A stretch of 64,000 nucleotides of DNA from Siphonodentalium dalli (Eukaryota > Mollusca > Scaphopoda > Gadilida > Siphonodentaliidae). The translations under genes were made by a program, and so were the position numbers. The stretch lies in contig CP136065.1 in the NCBI GenBank assembly GCA_032622095.1, forward strand, positions 59,389,094 through 59,453,093. Reading direction: 5' to 3'. Below, piece after piece: positions 13,901 to 28,900 of this stretch. The first letter of the stretch is position 1; each line of letters opens with the position of its first letter. A model generated the notes under the pieces. The model saw only the letters and a list, made by a program, of their open reading frames with translations, was not told the origin of the DNA and ran no database searches.

Positions 13901-16900
13901 CTTGTTTGTTCATGGGGGGGGGGGGGGCTCCAATCCACCACGGAAAGACTCTGTTATCTGTTCAGAAGTTATAAAAGTATGCATTGGAACAGATTATATG
14001 TATGGATGACATAGCTGATGACATAGCAACCCATATGGATCAGGGGCGCCGGAAGCATCCAAGGGCAGGGGGGGGCAGAGCCTACAAAAAGGGCACTTTT
14101 CTGCAAAAAAGGGCATTTTCTCCGCAAAGTCGGGAAAATAACCATAAATTCATTGTGGCAAAAATCCCTATTTTAATGGTATTTGTCGGTTTTTATGGCC
14201 GTTTTGTGATAAAATTGACAAAAAATTAATATTCCTTGTGAAATTGGTGGTATTTGGACCAAAAAAGACACATTTTGCTATAAAAACACGAGATTAAACA
14301 CACAAAAAGCATTTTCTGTCTCCAGAAAAAGGGCAAGTCCTGCCCCCACTCGCCCCCCCCCCCCTCAGATGTCCCCTCTGCCCCCCCCTCTTCCTGATAT
14401 GGATTCATTTGCATGTTCAGATAACAACATGCTAAGGCTCATTGAATCATCGAGAATCATGTAAACTACTCATCAGCGACTATTCAAGTATCAAAAGGTT
14501 CAAACATAGATCAAATGTCATTGATAAAGATAAACACTATCAGAGTACTATCAGACTATCTCACCTATAACTTACCTGTAAACAAATATAAACACTATCG
14601 CGGTGTACTATCAGACTATCTCATCTATAACTTACCTGTAAACAAATATAAACACTATCGCGGAGTACTATCAGACAGGCCTCAGCTTACCAGGCGAGTA
14701 GGGCGAAATAGTCGCCCTCGACGCGTCGAAGTCGCCTTAGTGTCGCGCCAGGGAGAAGTGAAGTCGCCCTCCGATTTTCTCAAAATTATCCTACGGCTGT
14801 ATTAAGCGATAAGCCATGCATGCTATAGTGTTACAAATCAATTATGAATCTATCGCCTGCGAGTCAAACAGTGACAAAATGTTGACACAAGGTCGACTCC
14901 TTTTGTTTAACAGCGCTGAGTAAGTAAATGCGGTCTTCAATGTCCAGACAAGGATTATAATATATCAAACAAAGAAGCCTTCCGTTTAGGCCATACTTAA
15001 TAAAGTGTTGGTTTCTGCTCGTCCCGACTGACTGCTTTAAAACCGCCGACTCAAATTATTATTATATTGCCGATTTAAACATTTTGTTTGTTTTAGTTCC
15101 GTTTCCGTCTTTGTGGTATTCCGTGTTTTTACGCAATAACAGAATGCTAATCGAACGGACCTCAAATAATTCTATTGAATCCGTACTCCCTTTAAATTAT
15201 CCGATGTTACCTGATGTTACTGAATATATTTGACGACAAAATTATCCGAGAGCACCATTTTATAGTGTGCAAATAAAGTTTTAATCGTTGTATTGCCTTG
15301 TTTCGAAATAAAACGTGATCCATAACCGGAAAATCGTAATTTTATTCCCAATGATTCAGTGATTTTAGACTAGAGACACTCGGTAGTCGATGTCAAGACT
15401 CAAGCCAAGGCCGTTAATTGTGGCATATATATGCAAACCAAATGCAACAAACAATCTATATTACATTTAAATGAAAAATTTGAATTTTTTTCCCTGATAA
15501 TGTTTTTTTCGTTTTTTTAACCTCATATTAAATAAATTATCAGATGAAATTATTCTCCAGTCTCTCACTTCTCCCTATTTTTCTCTCACTTCTCCCTATT
15601 TCTGCCAGAGGGAGAAGTCACTTCTCCCTATTCTCAACCTGCAAGCTGAGGCCTGCTATCAGACTATCTCATCTATAACTTACCTGTAAACAAATATAAA
15701 CACTATCAATGCTATTAGTACGATCCCTCTTATAACTTACCTGTAAACAAATATAAACACTATCAATGCTATTAGTACGATCCCTCCTATAACTCCTGCA
15801 ATTATCTCCCTTTTATAAGCTGAAAAATAAGACATACTTACAGTAAATTAACATGGACATATTCGAAAAGGAATCATATCCCTAATTTGAATTAGAAGTT
15901 AACCCTTCTATGACTGGAGCTTCCTAAAATTTTGCGAAAACCCTGTGCCAATGCATTCTGTTATATATGCGAGTCGACCATAGGTCGCCTCGCATATATA
16001 AGAGAATGCATTGGCCTAACAATTTTATATTATTTTTTATAATTGTTAAAAAATGTAAGAAAAAATGATACAAAATTGGTAAAGAATGTACGGAATAATG
16101 ATAAAAAAATAAAAATTGTTAAAGAATGTAAGAAAAAATTAGGATTGATAGGGAACCCTCAACCACAAATACTTTTCCATTGGCCTAAGGATATCTAATC
16201 CCTGCAAATTGGCTTAATTCTTCCAAGACTGGAGCTTCCTGAAATTGTTTGAAAACCCTAAGCCAATAGGGAGCCTCGCATATATAAGAGAATACATTGG
16301 CCTAACAAAATTTACCTTGACCTTGTAAGCCAGTGCATTCTCTTATATATGTGAGGCTCGCTATGGGAGACTCGCATTTATAAGAGAATGTGCTGGCACA
16401 GGGTTTTCAATGATGCTCCAGAGGGTTAAAAAGTAGAAATTTCATAAAGCAGTGTTCAGCGTTGTATCTGTCATGTCTGTTCCAAGGCTGTGTTGTGCTG
16501 TCTGCGTTTTTTTCTGATTGTCGGCAATTAATTGGAAATTGGAGTGTATGAAATACCACAGACTGATTTATTTGATATAGACAACTCTTGCAAGTTTTCT
16601 AAACCTGTCACATTCTCTAACTTCTGAATGTTCTTTCGAAAACAATAATATTTTATGTTCATAATTAGGAGTAAAAAAACCACTGTTGGTAATTTCCTCC
16701 GCTTCAGAACCTAAGCCGATATCTTTGATCAATTAAAAACAAGAAGCACTACAAACACAAATCACTATTTACAAATGCGCTTCCTTGCCATATAATTTTA
16801 TATAAATTACATATTGGTCTGTATTGGATCTATAAAATATAAGCCCTGTGTTGGATGTGCCACAACAAAAGGACCAAAATGGAAACGCCGCAACCATCCA

Positions 16901-19900
16901 ATTACCTAATAAAGTTGTATTGCATATATTTCTCAAACAGAAGTGGTACTGAACTACTGATTTACTGTATAACACTATTTTTCAATCTTTTCTGCAATAT
17001 TATATGTTATTAATTGGTTGTTTCCATATTGGCCGAGTTATGAGGCCGAGGTCTGTCGTATTGGCCTGAGGCCGCAGGCCGAAGGCTAATACGACAGACC
17101 GAGGCCTCATAACTCGGTCAATGTGGAAACAACCAATTAATAAGTATTTTATTAATTAGCAACAAAGGCAATAATTGTTTCACATGATGAATATATTAAC
17201 ATAGATATACCATTGTTTGTTTTATAAAATTAACAATTATTCCAGCAATTTTTATTCTTGTGAACTTTGTGAAGAACTTGCAGCGATTTCACAGTGCTGT
17301 CAGTTTCCACTGGGAATGATATTGATACGGATACACTAAGTTCATCCACGTACATGTATATTTACTCCCAAAAACAGTGACTGTCCGTAATTCATCCGAA
17401 ATCAACTGCAATCTATCTTCCGTCGACCCAATATTCTTTGCCGATCGAGCTAATTACGTATGACGTCATTTACGTTACCTTGACTTATTGGCCGCGTTTT
17501 CTACTTATTGGCCGACTTTTTGTTACTTATTGGCCGCGTTTTCTACTTATTGGCCGACTTTTTGTTACTTATGACGCGGGCAGCGTTCTACTTATAGCAG
17601 CCGATAACCTATAGCTAATTAATAATATATTTTGTGTATAAATATGCCTCTTTTATCAAATATGTATAATAGTGACATTCATATTCAACAATAATTGTTT
17701 AATTTAACTAAAGTAATAATAATTATGGTGTTATATAGCACCTAACCAATTACTTACTATAAGATGCATTTAAAGATACACACTCCATTTCGAGGGTCAC
17801 CAATAAAGACTCAACAATACCATGCATAGTGTCATATTTGCCGAAAAAGTCATATAATAACGTTTTATCTGAAGGTAGTAGTTTAGATGGTGAGCGAATG
17901 TGGTTTACAAATGCAATATATGGTGATTCTTAGTTCAAAATTCCCCAACATTTGTCATCACAAAAGTAAACAAACGTCTATTTACATGTGAAATCAGCAT
18001 GGTGTTATATAACATGCCTATTTACATGAATAAAACATGATTACTGGTTCGGAAATAAGTATATGTATGTATCCCTAGCCAACTATCAGAAGATACCTTA
18101 TTTTTTGTTGCTGGCAATTCTTTTCATCGTCTTATATTCAGAAAATAAATTCTAATCACCATGTAAAGCCACCACAAACCGTGACCTCGTGTGACCTTGT
18201 GTGACCTCTCGAGATGGCGTCCACACATGTCCATATATTTCTAGAAGATGCCAGTGGAATTTTTGATAGGCTGACAAAAATTTGAGGTGGATTAATTTAA
18301 TAGATTTCAAAACTCAAAATCTAATAGCTCTGAGCTTTGAAGGGTGGGTTCCTCGACTCCAGTCAGATATTTTTCCCCACAGAATCCGAAGAAAAAGTTA
18401 TTTATGGGTGTTATATCAGACAGGTTATCTTTAAACATTATACTAAGTACAGTTTACTTCAGGATGCCAACCCATATTCTAATTTAAATAACATCTTGAA
18501 TAACTGAAGCATACAAAACCTAAAGAAATTAAAGACATTCATGGGAATCGATCCATTTGTCTAACTTCTGACATTTTAGATATATCTACAGCTACAGTAA
18601 TGCTCTAAGTAATCGACTCTTTAACCACAGCAGAATTATGGGTAACTTTTCAGGATTTAGTCGGAAATATGGCAAAAGATTCGATTACTTAGAGCATTAC
18701 TGTACCAGACATGAAAGGATTAAGTTATGAAGATCAGGTAAGGAAATTAGATCTACCCACTTTATCATTTAGGAGAGACAGCGGAGACTTAATAGAAGCA
18801 TACCAAATTAAACACCAACTATACCAGGAAGGAAATAAAAGGATTCTACCATTGAGGGCTGACATAGCAGCAAGATCAACGACCGTGGACACAATTACAA
18901 AATTTACCATCGACATCGGGAAAGTAAACTGAGAGACTAGTTTTTCCATTAGGGTAACTAAGTTATGGAATAGTCTCCCATCACTGGCATCAGATGTAGT
19001 TTAAGTAGAAAGCCTGAATGCCTTCAAAGACAGTCTAGACAATTTTCTCCAAAAGAGCAGGAAAAAATATCTATATGACGCAGTGCTCTTGGACATTGAG
19101 AATAAAGAGGAGCTGACAAAAGATCGAGGCCCAGCAGCCTGCTGTCAGAATTAACATTAAATAACATCAAGTTAGTAATCTGATTCCATCCACGATTCAC
19201 CATTCCCATGAATTCCATGATTATTTCTATGGATTAGTGTTGAAACGACTAGGGTTTTTCATAGCTGACTGATCAAAAATCGAGTCGAAGTCGACTAATC
19301 GACAACCCTCATTCCCATGGAAAACTTCCAATTTACTCTGTCGCTATTGAGTGCTATAAAATCACTGCGAGATAAATGCAGTTCCAATTTTTCGTGGGTA
19401 TTACAATTGGAAGACGGAAACTGGTGGCCGGTGCTACAAACTGGTGGCGGTGCTACTAAATTTGTATCCATCCAGCTAATTAATACTGGGTGTCTTGGCT
19501 AAGTTTGCTTCAATGGGTTTTATTGTGTATAGATTTCTCATTTAACATTGTATTATGACACTTCATCATACCATATCCGGACTCATTAGTCCATACTCAA
19601 ACTGAATTAATTAACATAGTGACTAGTGACAGAGAATATGCAATAAATGTATTGGTACAATTATTGTATTCAATTAAACTGATGTGATGCAACACAAATT
19701 GAAAGAATATCAAAGGATTCCAAGCGCGGCTACCGATACGGTTATCTTTGATCGGCCATCATGCAACGATTTTTATTTATTAGCGACATTGTTGATTTCA
19801 TAACTGCATGGTGTTTGTGTAAGTAATTCTACTAAATAGCGCATATTTATAGTATATTGTATTGTACCATTGTTCCCTTAAAACATAGCCCATGCTCAGT

Positions 19901-22900
19901 TTAATATATAAAATGCAACTAATTGACTTGGGATTCTGGAGTCGACTTTTGGTGAACAATTCATCGACATCAACTAATCAACAAATTGTTTCAACACTAC
20001 TATGGATTGCTATCAATTGTGCTTACATATATATTTGGGATGTCATAAGGGCATTTCTCTCCCCAGATATCTGCAGTAATGTCCTAAATAATCGACTCCT
20101 TAACCACAGCAGAATTATGGCTAACTTTTCAGGATTTAGTCGGAAATATGGCTTGTTGCCATTCATCGGAAAGCAGTGTGAGCTTTCCGATGAATGGCAA
20201 TAAGCCATATTTCTGACTAAATCCTGTAAAGTTACCCATAATTCTGCAGTGGTTAAGGAGTCGATTATTTAGGGCATTACTGTATCTATTTGGGATATCA
20301 TGAGGGCATTTCTCTCCCCAGATATCTACGCAGGTTTACATACATTTAGAATGGAGGCATTTCTCCCCCCAAATATCTATGCAGGTTTACATACATTTAG
20401 AATGGAGGCATTTCTCCCCCCAGATATCTATGCAGGTTTACATACATTTAGGATGGCGGCATTTCTCGCCCCTGTAACCACATGCAGGTTCATCTACAGG
20501 AGGCTTGCCATGTACCCAGTCTATAGTCATGCCATTATGCATATGGAATGTCTGAAAATTCAAAAGAGTCAGATTTTTATTTTGCCAGCAGTGAATGTAT
20601 GACTTAACATCTTTAAGGTGGCAGTATAACAAAATTGTTGAATATTTATATCAAATTATGGAGACTGGACTCAGTAGGAGTGTTCATCGCTTCAAATGTA
20701 CTTGCTTCAGTGAGCGTGAACAAATTCTCATTTCTAATTGAAATGGCCATGTATCGATCAGAATAGCACATTGAGATGTCTACCAAGGTAGCCACGTGTA
20801 TCACATATTAAATTTGAAATTACAACTTTCATGTTTTAACTATTCTATAAAAATATGACTGTTCACAAAACATAAAACAATTTGGTGTTAGCATTCAGAT
20901 GACAGCGCTGGTCTGTTGCATTGGATCTGTTTACACATGTCCATTGCATTATAATGCAGACCTTCCGATTGTAGCCGATAAGTTCGATATTGGAATAAAT
21001 GCAATAGTGCAAATCAATCTACATGCCAAAACTGTCAAATCCCAACAAATAAACCTTTATTTTCATGAATATAAGTCAAATTTCCTTCGCCTTGGAAATT
21101 AAGCCGCCATCTTTGATTGACTGAAAACATGAAATACAACATGACGATGGGTGCGTTAACAGATCAAACACAAGGGATATATCACAGTTGTCTAAACGTC
21201 TTAAATTGATGTTGTGTACATCCCAATTTTAACACAACGCATATTAGATCCAATGCAACGGAACCCCCCTTGACCCTTTCATGATGGGAGATACGCTGGT
21301 GCAACATTAAAGATCCTGTGTCAGTGCATTCTCTTATAAATGTGAGTCTCCCATAGGGAGCCTTGCATACATAATAGAATGCACTGGCTTACACGGTCAA
21401 GGCCCTATGGGAGACTCGCATATATAAGAGATCACATTGGCACATGGTTTTCGTAAAATTTCAGGAAGCTCCAGTTTTGAAAGAGTGAAGCCAATTTGCA
21501 GGAATTTATGGGAGGCCAAATTCACATTTAATAATGAATTAAGTTTAAGCGCAATTGATTATGCTAGAGGCGCAAATAATTGCGCTTAAGTGCAAATACC
21601 ACATATTGCGCTTAAGCACAAATAGGGCATTATGCTTAAGCTTAATGAATTGCGCTTAAGCGTAATTGCGACTACTATCTAACCTACCCATAAACTATTG
21701 GCATGACCTGGTGTATCACCTAGCAACACAAGAGGAGCATGGGGCTAATTTTAACCTGTTTTAATTAGCCTGAGTACTCAACAGTCAACTGTGAGTATGT
21801 GTTCAACAATGATAATCCCTAATTACATATTATCAGCATCCCTATATCCAAAGAATTGATGTCTCCATCCCGGAACTCTGGTAATTTTGTATATGATGTT
21901 TTTTAATGTATTTTTGCACAGATTTGGGCCATTACTATGATCATATACTATAGCATGCATGTGGTGTCACTGCATGAGGGCTTGCCTCATATGGTTTACT
22001 TATTGACTTAAATAAGGGAAAAAACCCTATTTTCATATTATCAGCATCCCTGTCCCAAAAAATTGGTGTCTCATTCCTGGAGCTTTGTTGTCTCAGTCCT
22101 CGAGCTCCAGTTTTTTTATTAAATCAGCATCTCTTGCACAAATCTATAGTATTTCCATGGTCATATAGTGTGAATGTGGTGTCACTGAGGGCTTGCTTCC
22201 CTCATATGGTGTGCCTGCATGTATACTCGAAAATTGAAGAAAATCAAAGACGCCCTGACTAATACAGACAGTAATGCTATTGCGAGTAGCCCCAACTAAT
22301 ATATACCGAAGATAATATAATGCTATCACGAGTCGCTCCATCTAAAACAGAAGGTGATACTATTGCGAGTCAGCCATTTTCATAAAGAAGTTGGGCTAGA
22401 TCCCTACCCATCAAAATCAATGAAAACAAGAGGTGATATGTCAATAGGAGTTAAGGTTAAGTTATGGATAAACCTAGTTATTCACCAGGGGTGTTTAGTT
22501 AATATAACTATGAATTGATTGCGCTTAAGCGCAAATAATTACGCTTAAGTGCAATTAAATGTGAATTTGGCCTCCCTTAGGAATTAGATATCCTTTGGCC
22601 AAAGATAAATATTTGTGGTTGGGGTTTCCCTACTGACCCTAATTTAAACCCCCTACCCTAAACATTTTCCTAAAATCTCTTGAAAATTTCATTAAATTAT
22701 ATAGGCAACAAATAATAAATAAACTTGGAAAAAACAAATTCCAACGTCCAAAAATCTATAGATTTCTTTATCAACGTATTTAGCTTGTACTAAAAGCAAT
22801 GAAAACTTTTCTCATCCCAATGATATCATTAAATTTCAAGGCAGAAAAGAAAGCCATAAAAATAACTCAATAAAAAATAATTTAAAAAAATAAAATTTTA

Positions 22901-25900
22901 ATCCTTAACCTACTGACAAAAATTTTGTCTGACTTGTGACCCCAACGGGCCCAACCACACATTTAATTTTCTTTGGCCTTTTTTCCCTCAAGTGTTTCAC
23001 AGCCCTGAGCATCTTAACTTATTAGGAATTAATTGTGTACAAAGAATAAAATTCATATCAAGCCTGAGTTTAGTGTGCCTGTCATTTGCAGAATGAGGTC
23101 CCCAAAGGGTGAATTTAGTGATGCTATCCCACACAGTGGGCTAGCATCACCACATTCACCCTCTGGAGACCTCATTCTGCATGGCCTCATCTGCTATGGG
23201 AGACATAGACTCAGATTGAAGTTCCCAAATGGTGAATATTGTGATGTATACCCATTGGGAACCTCGATAATATGCAATGTATTATCTGCCAATTTGGGGA
23301 TATAAAGAAACTAAACTAAAAAAGAAATAGAAACTATGTTTCTATAGAAATTTGATAATAAAGAAAGTTTCCAGAGAAAATGAGGCCTGAGCAGAATGAG
23401 GTCACCAGATGGTGAATTAAGTGATGCTAGCCCGCTATGCAGGATAGCGTCACTAAATTCACCCTCGGGGGAACTTATTGTTCAAATGACAGGCACACTA
23501 AGCTCAGGCTTGATTCATATTATGTTTAACTATACTGAATATCAACATACTGGAAGTGCAGAAATATTTTCGTTGAGCCGAAACATGCCAATCGGATAGA
23601 GTGCCCAGCTATCATTTGTGTTTGTGTTGTGTGGCATCCTCTTTCTCGCTATCACAGAATAGTTGCCCTCGCTGTCACCAAATCTGTTAATTCTTGTCAT
23701 GTAGCCCATCACACCTGTGAATAAGATTGAAATAAATTACTATGAAGAAGAAATACACTATATGAAAAGAAACACCATAAGAAATATTAACACAACATTA
23801 ATGTTAATTTCATATCGCTATGGAATTCGAAACATAATATCCCAAAATTTTGGCCTACTTAGGAGTGGGTAGATCATGCCATGAATCTCTGCTCTGGCTA
23901 ACGCCCGTAGAGATCATATTCCACCAGTACAAAACCTGGAAACTTTTTGAAGTTTTGACAGGCAACCTTATGAAGTTGAAAATAATGTGGGGAATATATT
24001 TCTTAGTGAAATTTCGAGTTGGGACCTTCACATACAGTGAATTACATTATTAAGGAACAGATAACTAACACATATATTCCCCGCGTTATCTACCTGATAG
24101 AGCTATGATAACTGAGAAATATTGTATATAGAAAAAAATATTCAAAACATTGTCTTGCCAGCACAGATGACAAAATTCAGGGGAGAGAAATCGGGCTATT
24201 TTCCAATAACCAAAACACACAGAGTTGGCCTGAACTGAATATGAAAATCATGTTGCGCATCAATATATTTCACTTTTGTGGTGAACTCTCACAGTTTTGT
24301 AAAATAAATAAACCATCAAAAACAAGTTATACTCCTCAGATCTGCTCAGATACTAATTTTTATTTTTCAGACCCCTACAACCCTTGAAATCGTATACTGC
24401 TACCTGAATTGTTGCATGCTAATTTTAAAGGGACCCAAGGCACATGCAGTTGGTAAATGCGCAAAACTTATTTAAGTCTGTAAAAAACATTAGCATGAAG
24501 AAGAACATGAAGAAATAGATAATCTTTGTTCTTATATTTATTATTGAAAGTTCTCCAAAAAGAAATTTCGTCTGTTGAAAACATTGTTATGTAAACAAAA
24601 GATTTATCAACATCGCTAATCGCATAGTAAGTTCAAATATTTTAGTCCAAATATTATTTTCAGAATATTTTTCAATGCTTTAACCCTCTCCAATGTTTAA
24701 TGTCAAGTTTTGATATATTGGACTAATTGGACATTGATCGGTAATTCCACTGTAACAATAATGTTTACATATAAACAATGATTTTGATGTACGTGCCACA
24801 TTTTTCTTATTCGCGAGTTATTAATAATGAAAATTAGAACAAAGTTGATCTATTTTAAAATTTACTTGTTGAGGATACAGTAATACTCTAAATAATCAAC
24901 TCCTTAACCACAGCAGAATTATGGGTAACTTTTCAGGATTTAGTCGGAAATATGGCTTGTTGCCATTCATGAAAGGCAACAAGCCATATTTCCAACTAAA
25001 TCCTGAAAATTTACCCATAATTCTGCTTTAGTTAAGGAGTCGATTACTTAGGGCATTACTGTAGTTCTTTTACAGAATTTTATAACATTCATCGTATTTG
25101 ATATGAACCCACTTTGAAGGCCTTATGTCCCTTCAAAGAAAAAATTACTAAAGAGAGTGCAGTTATAAAATTCTATCTACAAAAAATCTACAACAAATTA
25201 ACAAGAAAAGAAACGAGATTAAAGAAGTAATGAATGAATACACCATGTGAAACAAGACACAAACAACATACAAGGAAGAGGAAAATAGAAATATATTATT
25301 ACTTCTGTAAGTTTTTCCGATGATTTCCTCGATGACAGCAGTTCCATTGGAGATAGATTGGTTGTTTTTCAGCAGTGTATCAGCAGCCTTAGCATACAGC
25401 CATACCGCATCATAAAGGTAGGCAGCTTCCGGAAGAATCTGTTCCAGATGAAAAGTAAAAACACATACATGTAAATTGGTGATTTCCAGACAAATAACGA
25501 GTGATAACTCGAGAATGTCATTGGACACTCTTCTGAAACAAGCCTGAGTTTAGTGTGCCTGTCAGCCTCATCTGCTATGGGAGACATAGACTCAAATTGA
25601 AGTTCCCAAATGGTGAATATTGTGATGTACACCCATTGGGACCTTGATTATGCAATGTGTTGTCTGCCAATTTGGTGATATAGAGAAACTAAACTAAAAA
25701 ATAAAAAGAATCTATGTGAGGAAGTTTCTATAGAAATTTTATAATAAAGAAACTTTCCAGAGAAGATGAGGCCTTAGATAATGAGGTCCCCAGCGGGTAA
25801 ATTTAGTGATAATAGCCCACTATGCGGGATAGCGTCACTAAATTCATCCTCTGGGGACCTCATTCTGCAAATGACAGACACACTAAACTCAGGCTTGGAT

Positions 25901-28900
25901 AGCTACCTAATTAACTTGATCGTCAGACATTAATCGTATATGGATAAATATGATCCATCTTTATTGATATTCAAGATCGTCTGGCGATCACTGGCATCAT
26001 CTGACCATTGGTAGCTGACAGCACCTGACGTTTGAAATTAGAAATCAGAAATAAGAAGTTTTCTTACATTCTTTAACAATTTTTATCATTTTTTTATCAT
26101 TATTTCTTACATTCTTTAACAATTTTTTATTTTTTTGTTTTTTTATTTTCTTACTTTTTTAACAATTATAACAATAATATAAAATTTGTTAGGCCAATGC
26201 ATTCTCTTATATATATAAGGTGACCTTGGTCGACTCACATATATAAGAGAATGCATTGGCACAGGGTATTTGCATAAATTTGGGAAGCTCCCATCATGAA
26301 ATGTTTAACTTGTTGATAATAATTATCTCCAATATTTCAACATAATTTAATCACAAGCTCTCAATACACGGAAAACTGTAAAACAGTTGGTTATCACTTA
26401 ATTAGGTATTATAGATTATTTCTTGATAACCTTAATTGATGTCAGTCATTCTTCCAGAAAGCACATGTGTGCAAGGACAACAGTCCCACATATGTTTGGA
26501 AAGATACCAGCATTGGTGCTATCAATTGACCGACCAATCAAAATGATAAAAATGAAGTTTGTCTTCATCTGGATCTGTGATTGATATCTGTTTGTTCCAA
26601 TAGGCCTTAACTGGGAATATATTATAAGAAATAACTCTTGTTTAGATTAAAGTTATGAGCTACAACCAAAAGGTTTGAAGCAAATTTTCTATAACGCACT
26701 ATACATACGTTATTGAATTTTCTTAAAACTTTTTCGTTATAACTGCATAACTATAACCTAAACAAGAGTTACAGTAATGCCCAAAATAATGAACTCCTTA
26801 ACCACTCGCACTGAGAGCTTTCCGATGAATGGCTACAATCCATATTTCCGACTAAATCGTTAAAAATTACCCATAATTCTGCTGTGGTTAAGGAGTCGAT
26901 TATGTAGGGCATTACTGTATTTCTTCAATAAACCAGCTGAATAAACTCACAATTTTTTGTCCTTTCATCTTCTTCAGTGGATTTGGGAACAGGAATGGTG
27001 GCAGCTCCAGATATTTGTTAACGAGAACTTCAAATTTTTTATACTCAGGATAGACAGGTGTGGAATGAACTACTCCCATATAATACTTGAATGATTGTGA
27101 AATCCTCCTGGTCACTTTCCTGTCAAATATGCCTGGAAAATATTTTGAAACTTCAATGTCTAAACAACAATTTTTAACATTTTTTTCATTGTTTCTTACA
27201 TTTTTTAACAATTATAAAAAATTATATAAAATTTGTTAGGCCAATGCATTCTCTTATATATGCAAGGCTCCCTATGGTCGACTCACATATATAAGAGAAA
27301 AGAGAACAGGGTTTTCGCAAAAATTCAGGAAGCTCCCATCCTGAAAGGGTTAACTTGTTGATAATAATTGTTTTACAGTCGTTCATGAATTTTTACTTTT
27401 GCCCAATCAAGCCTGAGTTTAGTGTGCTTGTCATTTGCAGAATGAGGTCCCCAGAGGGTGAATTTACGCTAGCATCACCAAATACACCCTCTTGGTGATA
27501 AACTGATAATGTCAACATGAAGTAATACCGGCTTTTATTAAATGTGTGGTATACAAAAACATGTAATCAATAGATGTGATTCTTTTTGAATACATGTGCT
27601 CCACACCAACGGGTGAGGAATAAAGTGGAATTATTTCCTTATGAACATCAATTTGTTCCACCAACATAACAGCTAGTAATGCAGGACCTATCAACATGGC
27701 AGCATTACCAGTTGTCCAATTGGTGTATATCAAGTTTACACTCACACATACATTCGCGTTGTGGAACATGAATGCAAGGCGTTGGTTGGTCAAAATTACG
27801 TCACATGACGTCGCACGCTGACCCCAACTTGCATCCATTTTTGTGTAGACGCAGCTTGCATCAAGTCATGAGAATAATGTTGGAAGTGAGCACTTAATGC
27901 TCTTCTAATCTGCCAGTTGACTCCGTTGAGTGTAAATGTAAGTAATGGATGTTGATTTTGTTGCATTCCATAGAGTATGGATGTAAGTTGGTCTGACATT
28001 TTTATGTGTGGGATTCTTTCACATTCCATACAAAATGTCAGACCAACTTGCATCCATGCTCTATGCATGGAACACAACACAATTAACATCCATTTCTTAA
28101 TTAGATTATGTTCTGTTTTCAAGTTTCAACTCCTCAGATAATTGACTCACTCACATAGCTTGCAGTTGTAATTCGCAATTGAGTAAACATGTTTGATCAC
28201 AACATGCTTTCTCAGTATGTTTAAAGTCTTCCAGATATACAAAGTGTAGATAATTATATAGATATTGGTGCATTTTCATTATACACACCCTTTATACAGG
28301 ATGCAAATAGAACTAGATGAACTAGTTATGGAGAATTTAAAAATTAAAGAAACTTTTCTTTTATTCACAGGAATATAGTGATAAATTTATAAGTGATATT
28401 TGAAAATTTAATATTGAGTTTCAAATAATTAACCAAATTTCAAACTTCTCAAAGAGAGATAACCTCTGTATCAGTTTGCACTTTGGTGCTCACATTATCG
28501 CAATTACGGAACACTTGGTTTCTTTCTGAGATATACAGCCAGCTCATTATTCCTTCTCAATGTTATTTGCACTTGACCCCAGTGAACTCTCCAACAATGT
28601 ATATCTTATAAGCATCATTCTGACTACAGAACACAACATAGTGCTAATGCTCTCAGACTGTGAAGTGAAGGTCTTGGTTGGTGGTACTCTTCGGATCCAA
28701 ATAAGCATACCTGTTAATTTTTGGAAATTTTGCCAGGGGCGCCGGAAGAGGGGGGCAGAGGGGGCAGCTGACCCCCCTGCCCTTGACCAAGGGGGGGGCG
28801 AGCGGGGGCAGGACTTGCCCTTTTTCTGGAGACAGAAAATGCTTTTTGTGTGTTTAATCTCGTGTTTTTATAGCAAAATGTGACTTTTTTGGTCCAAATA

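Noticed and set aside
14515-14805. Tyr/Lys-rich repeated plus-strand frame
   Set aside because: It is the wrong-strand reading of the E8 donor array.
27512-27838. 108-codon minus-strand frame with hydrophobic segment
   Set aside because: It overlaps repeat-like sequence, has no splice-compatible role between E4 and E3, and shows no known domain.
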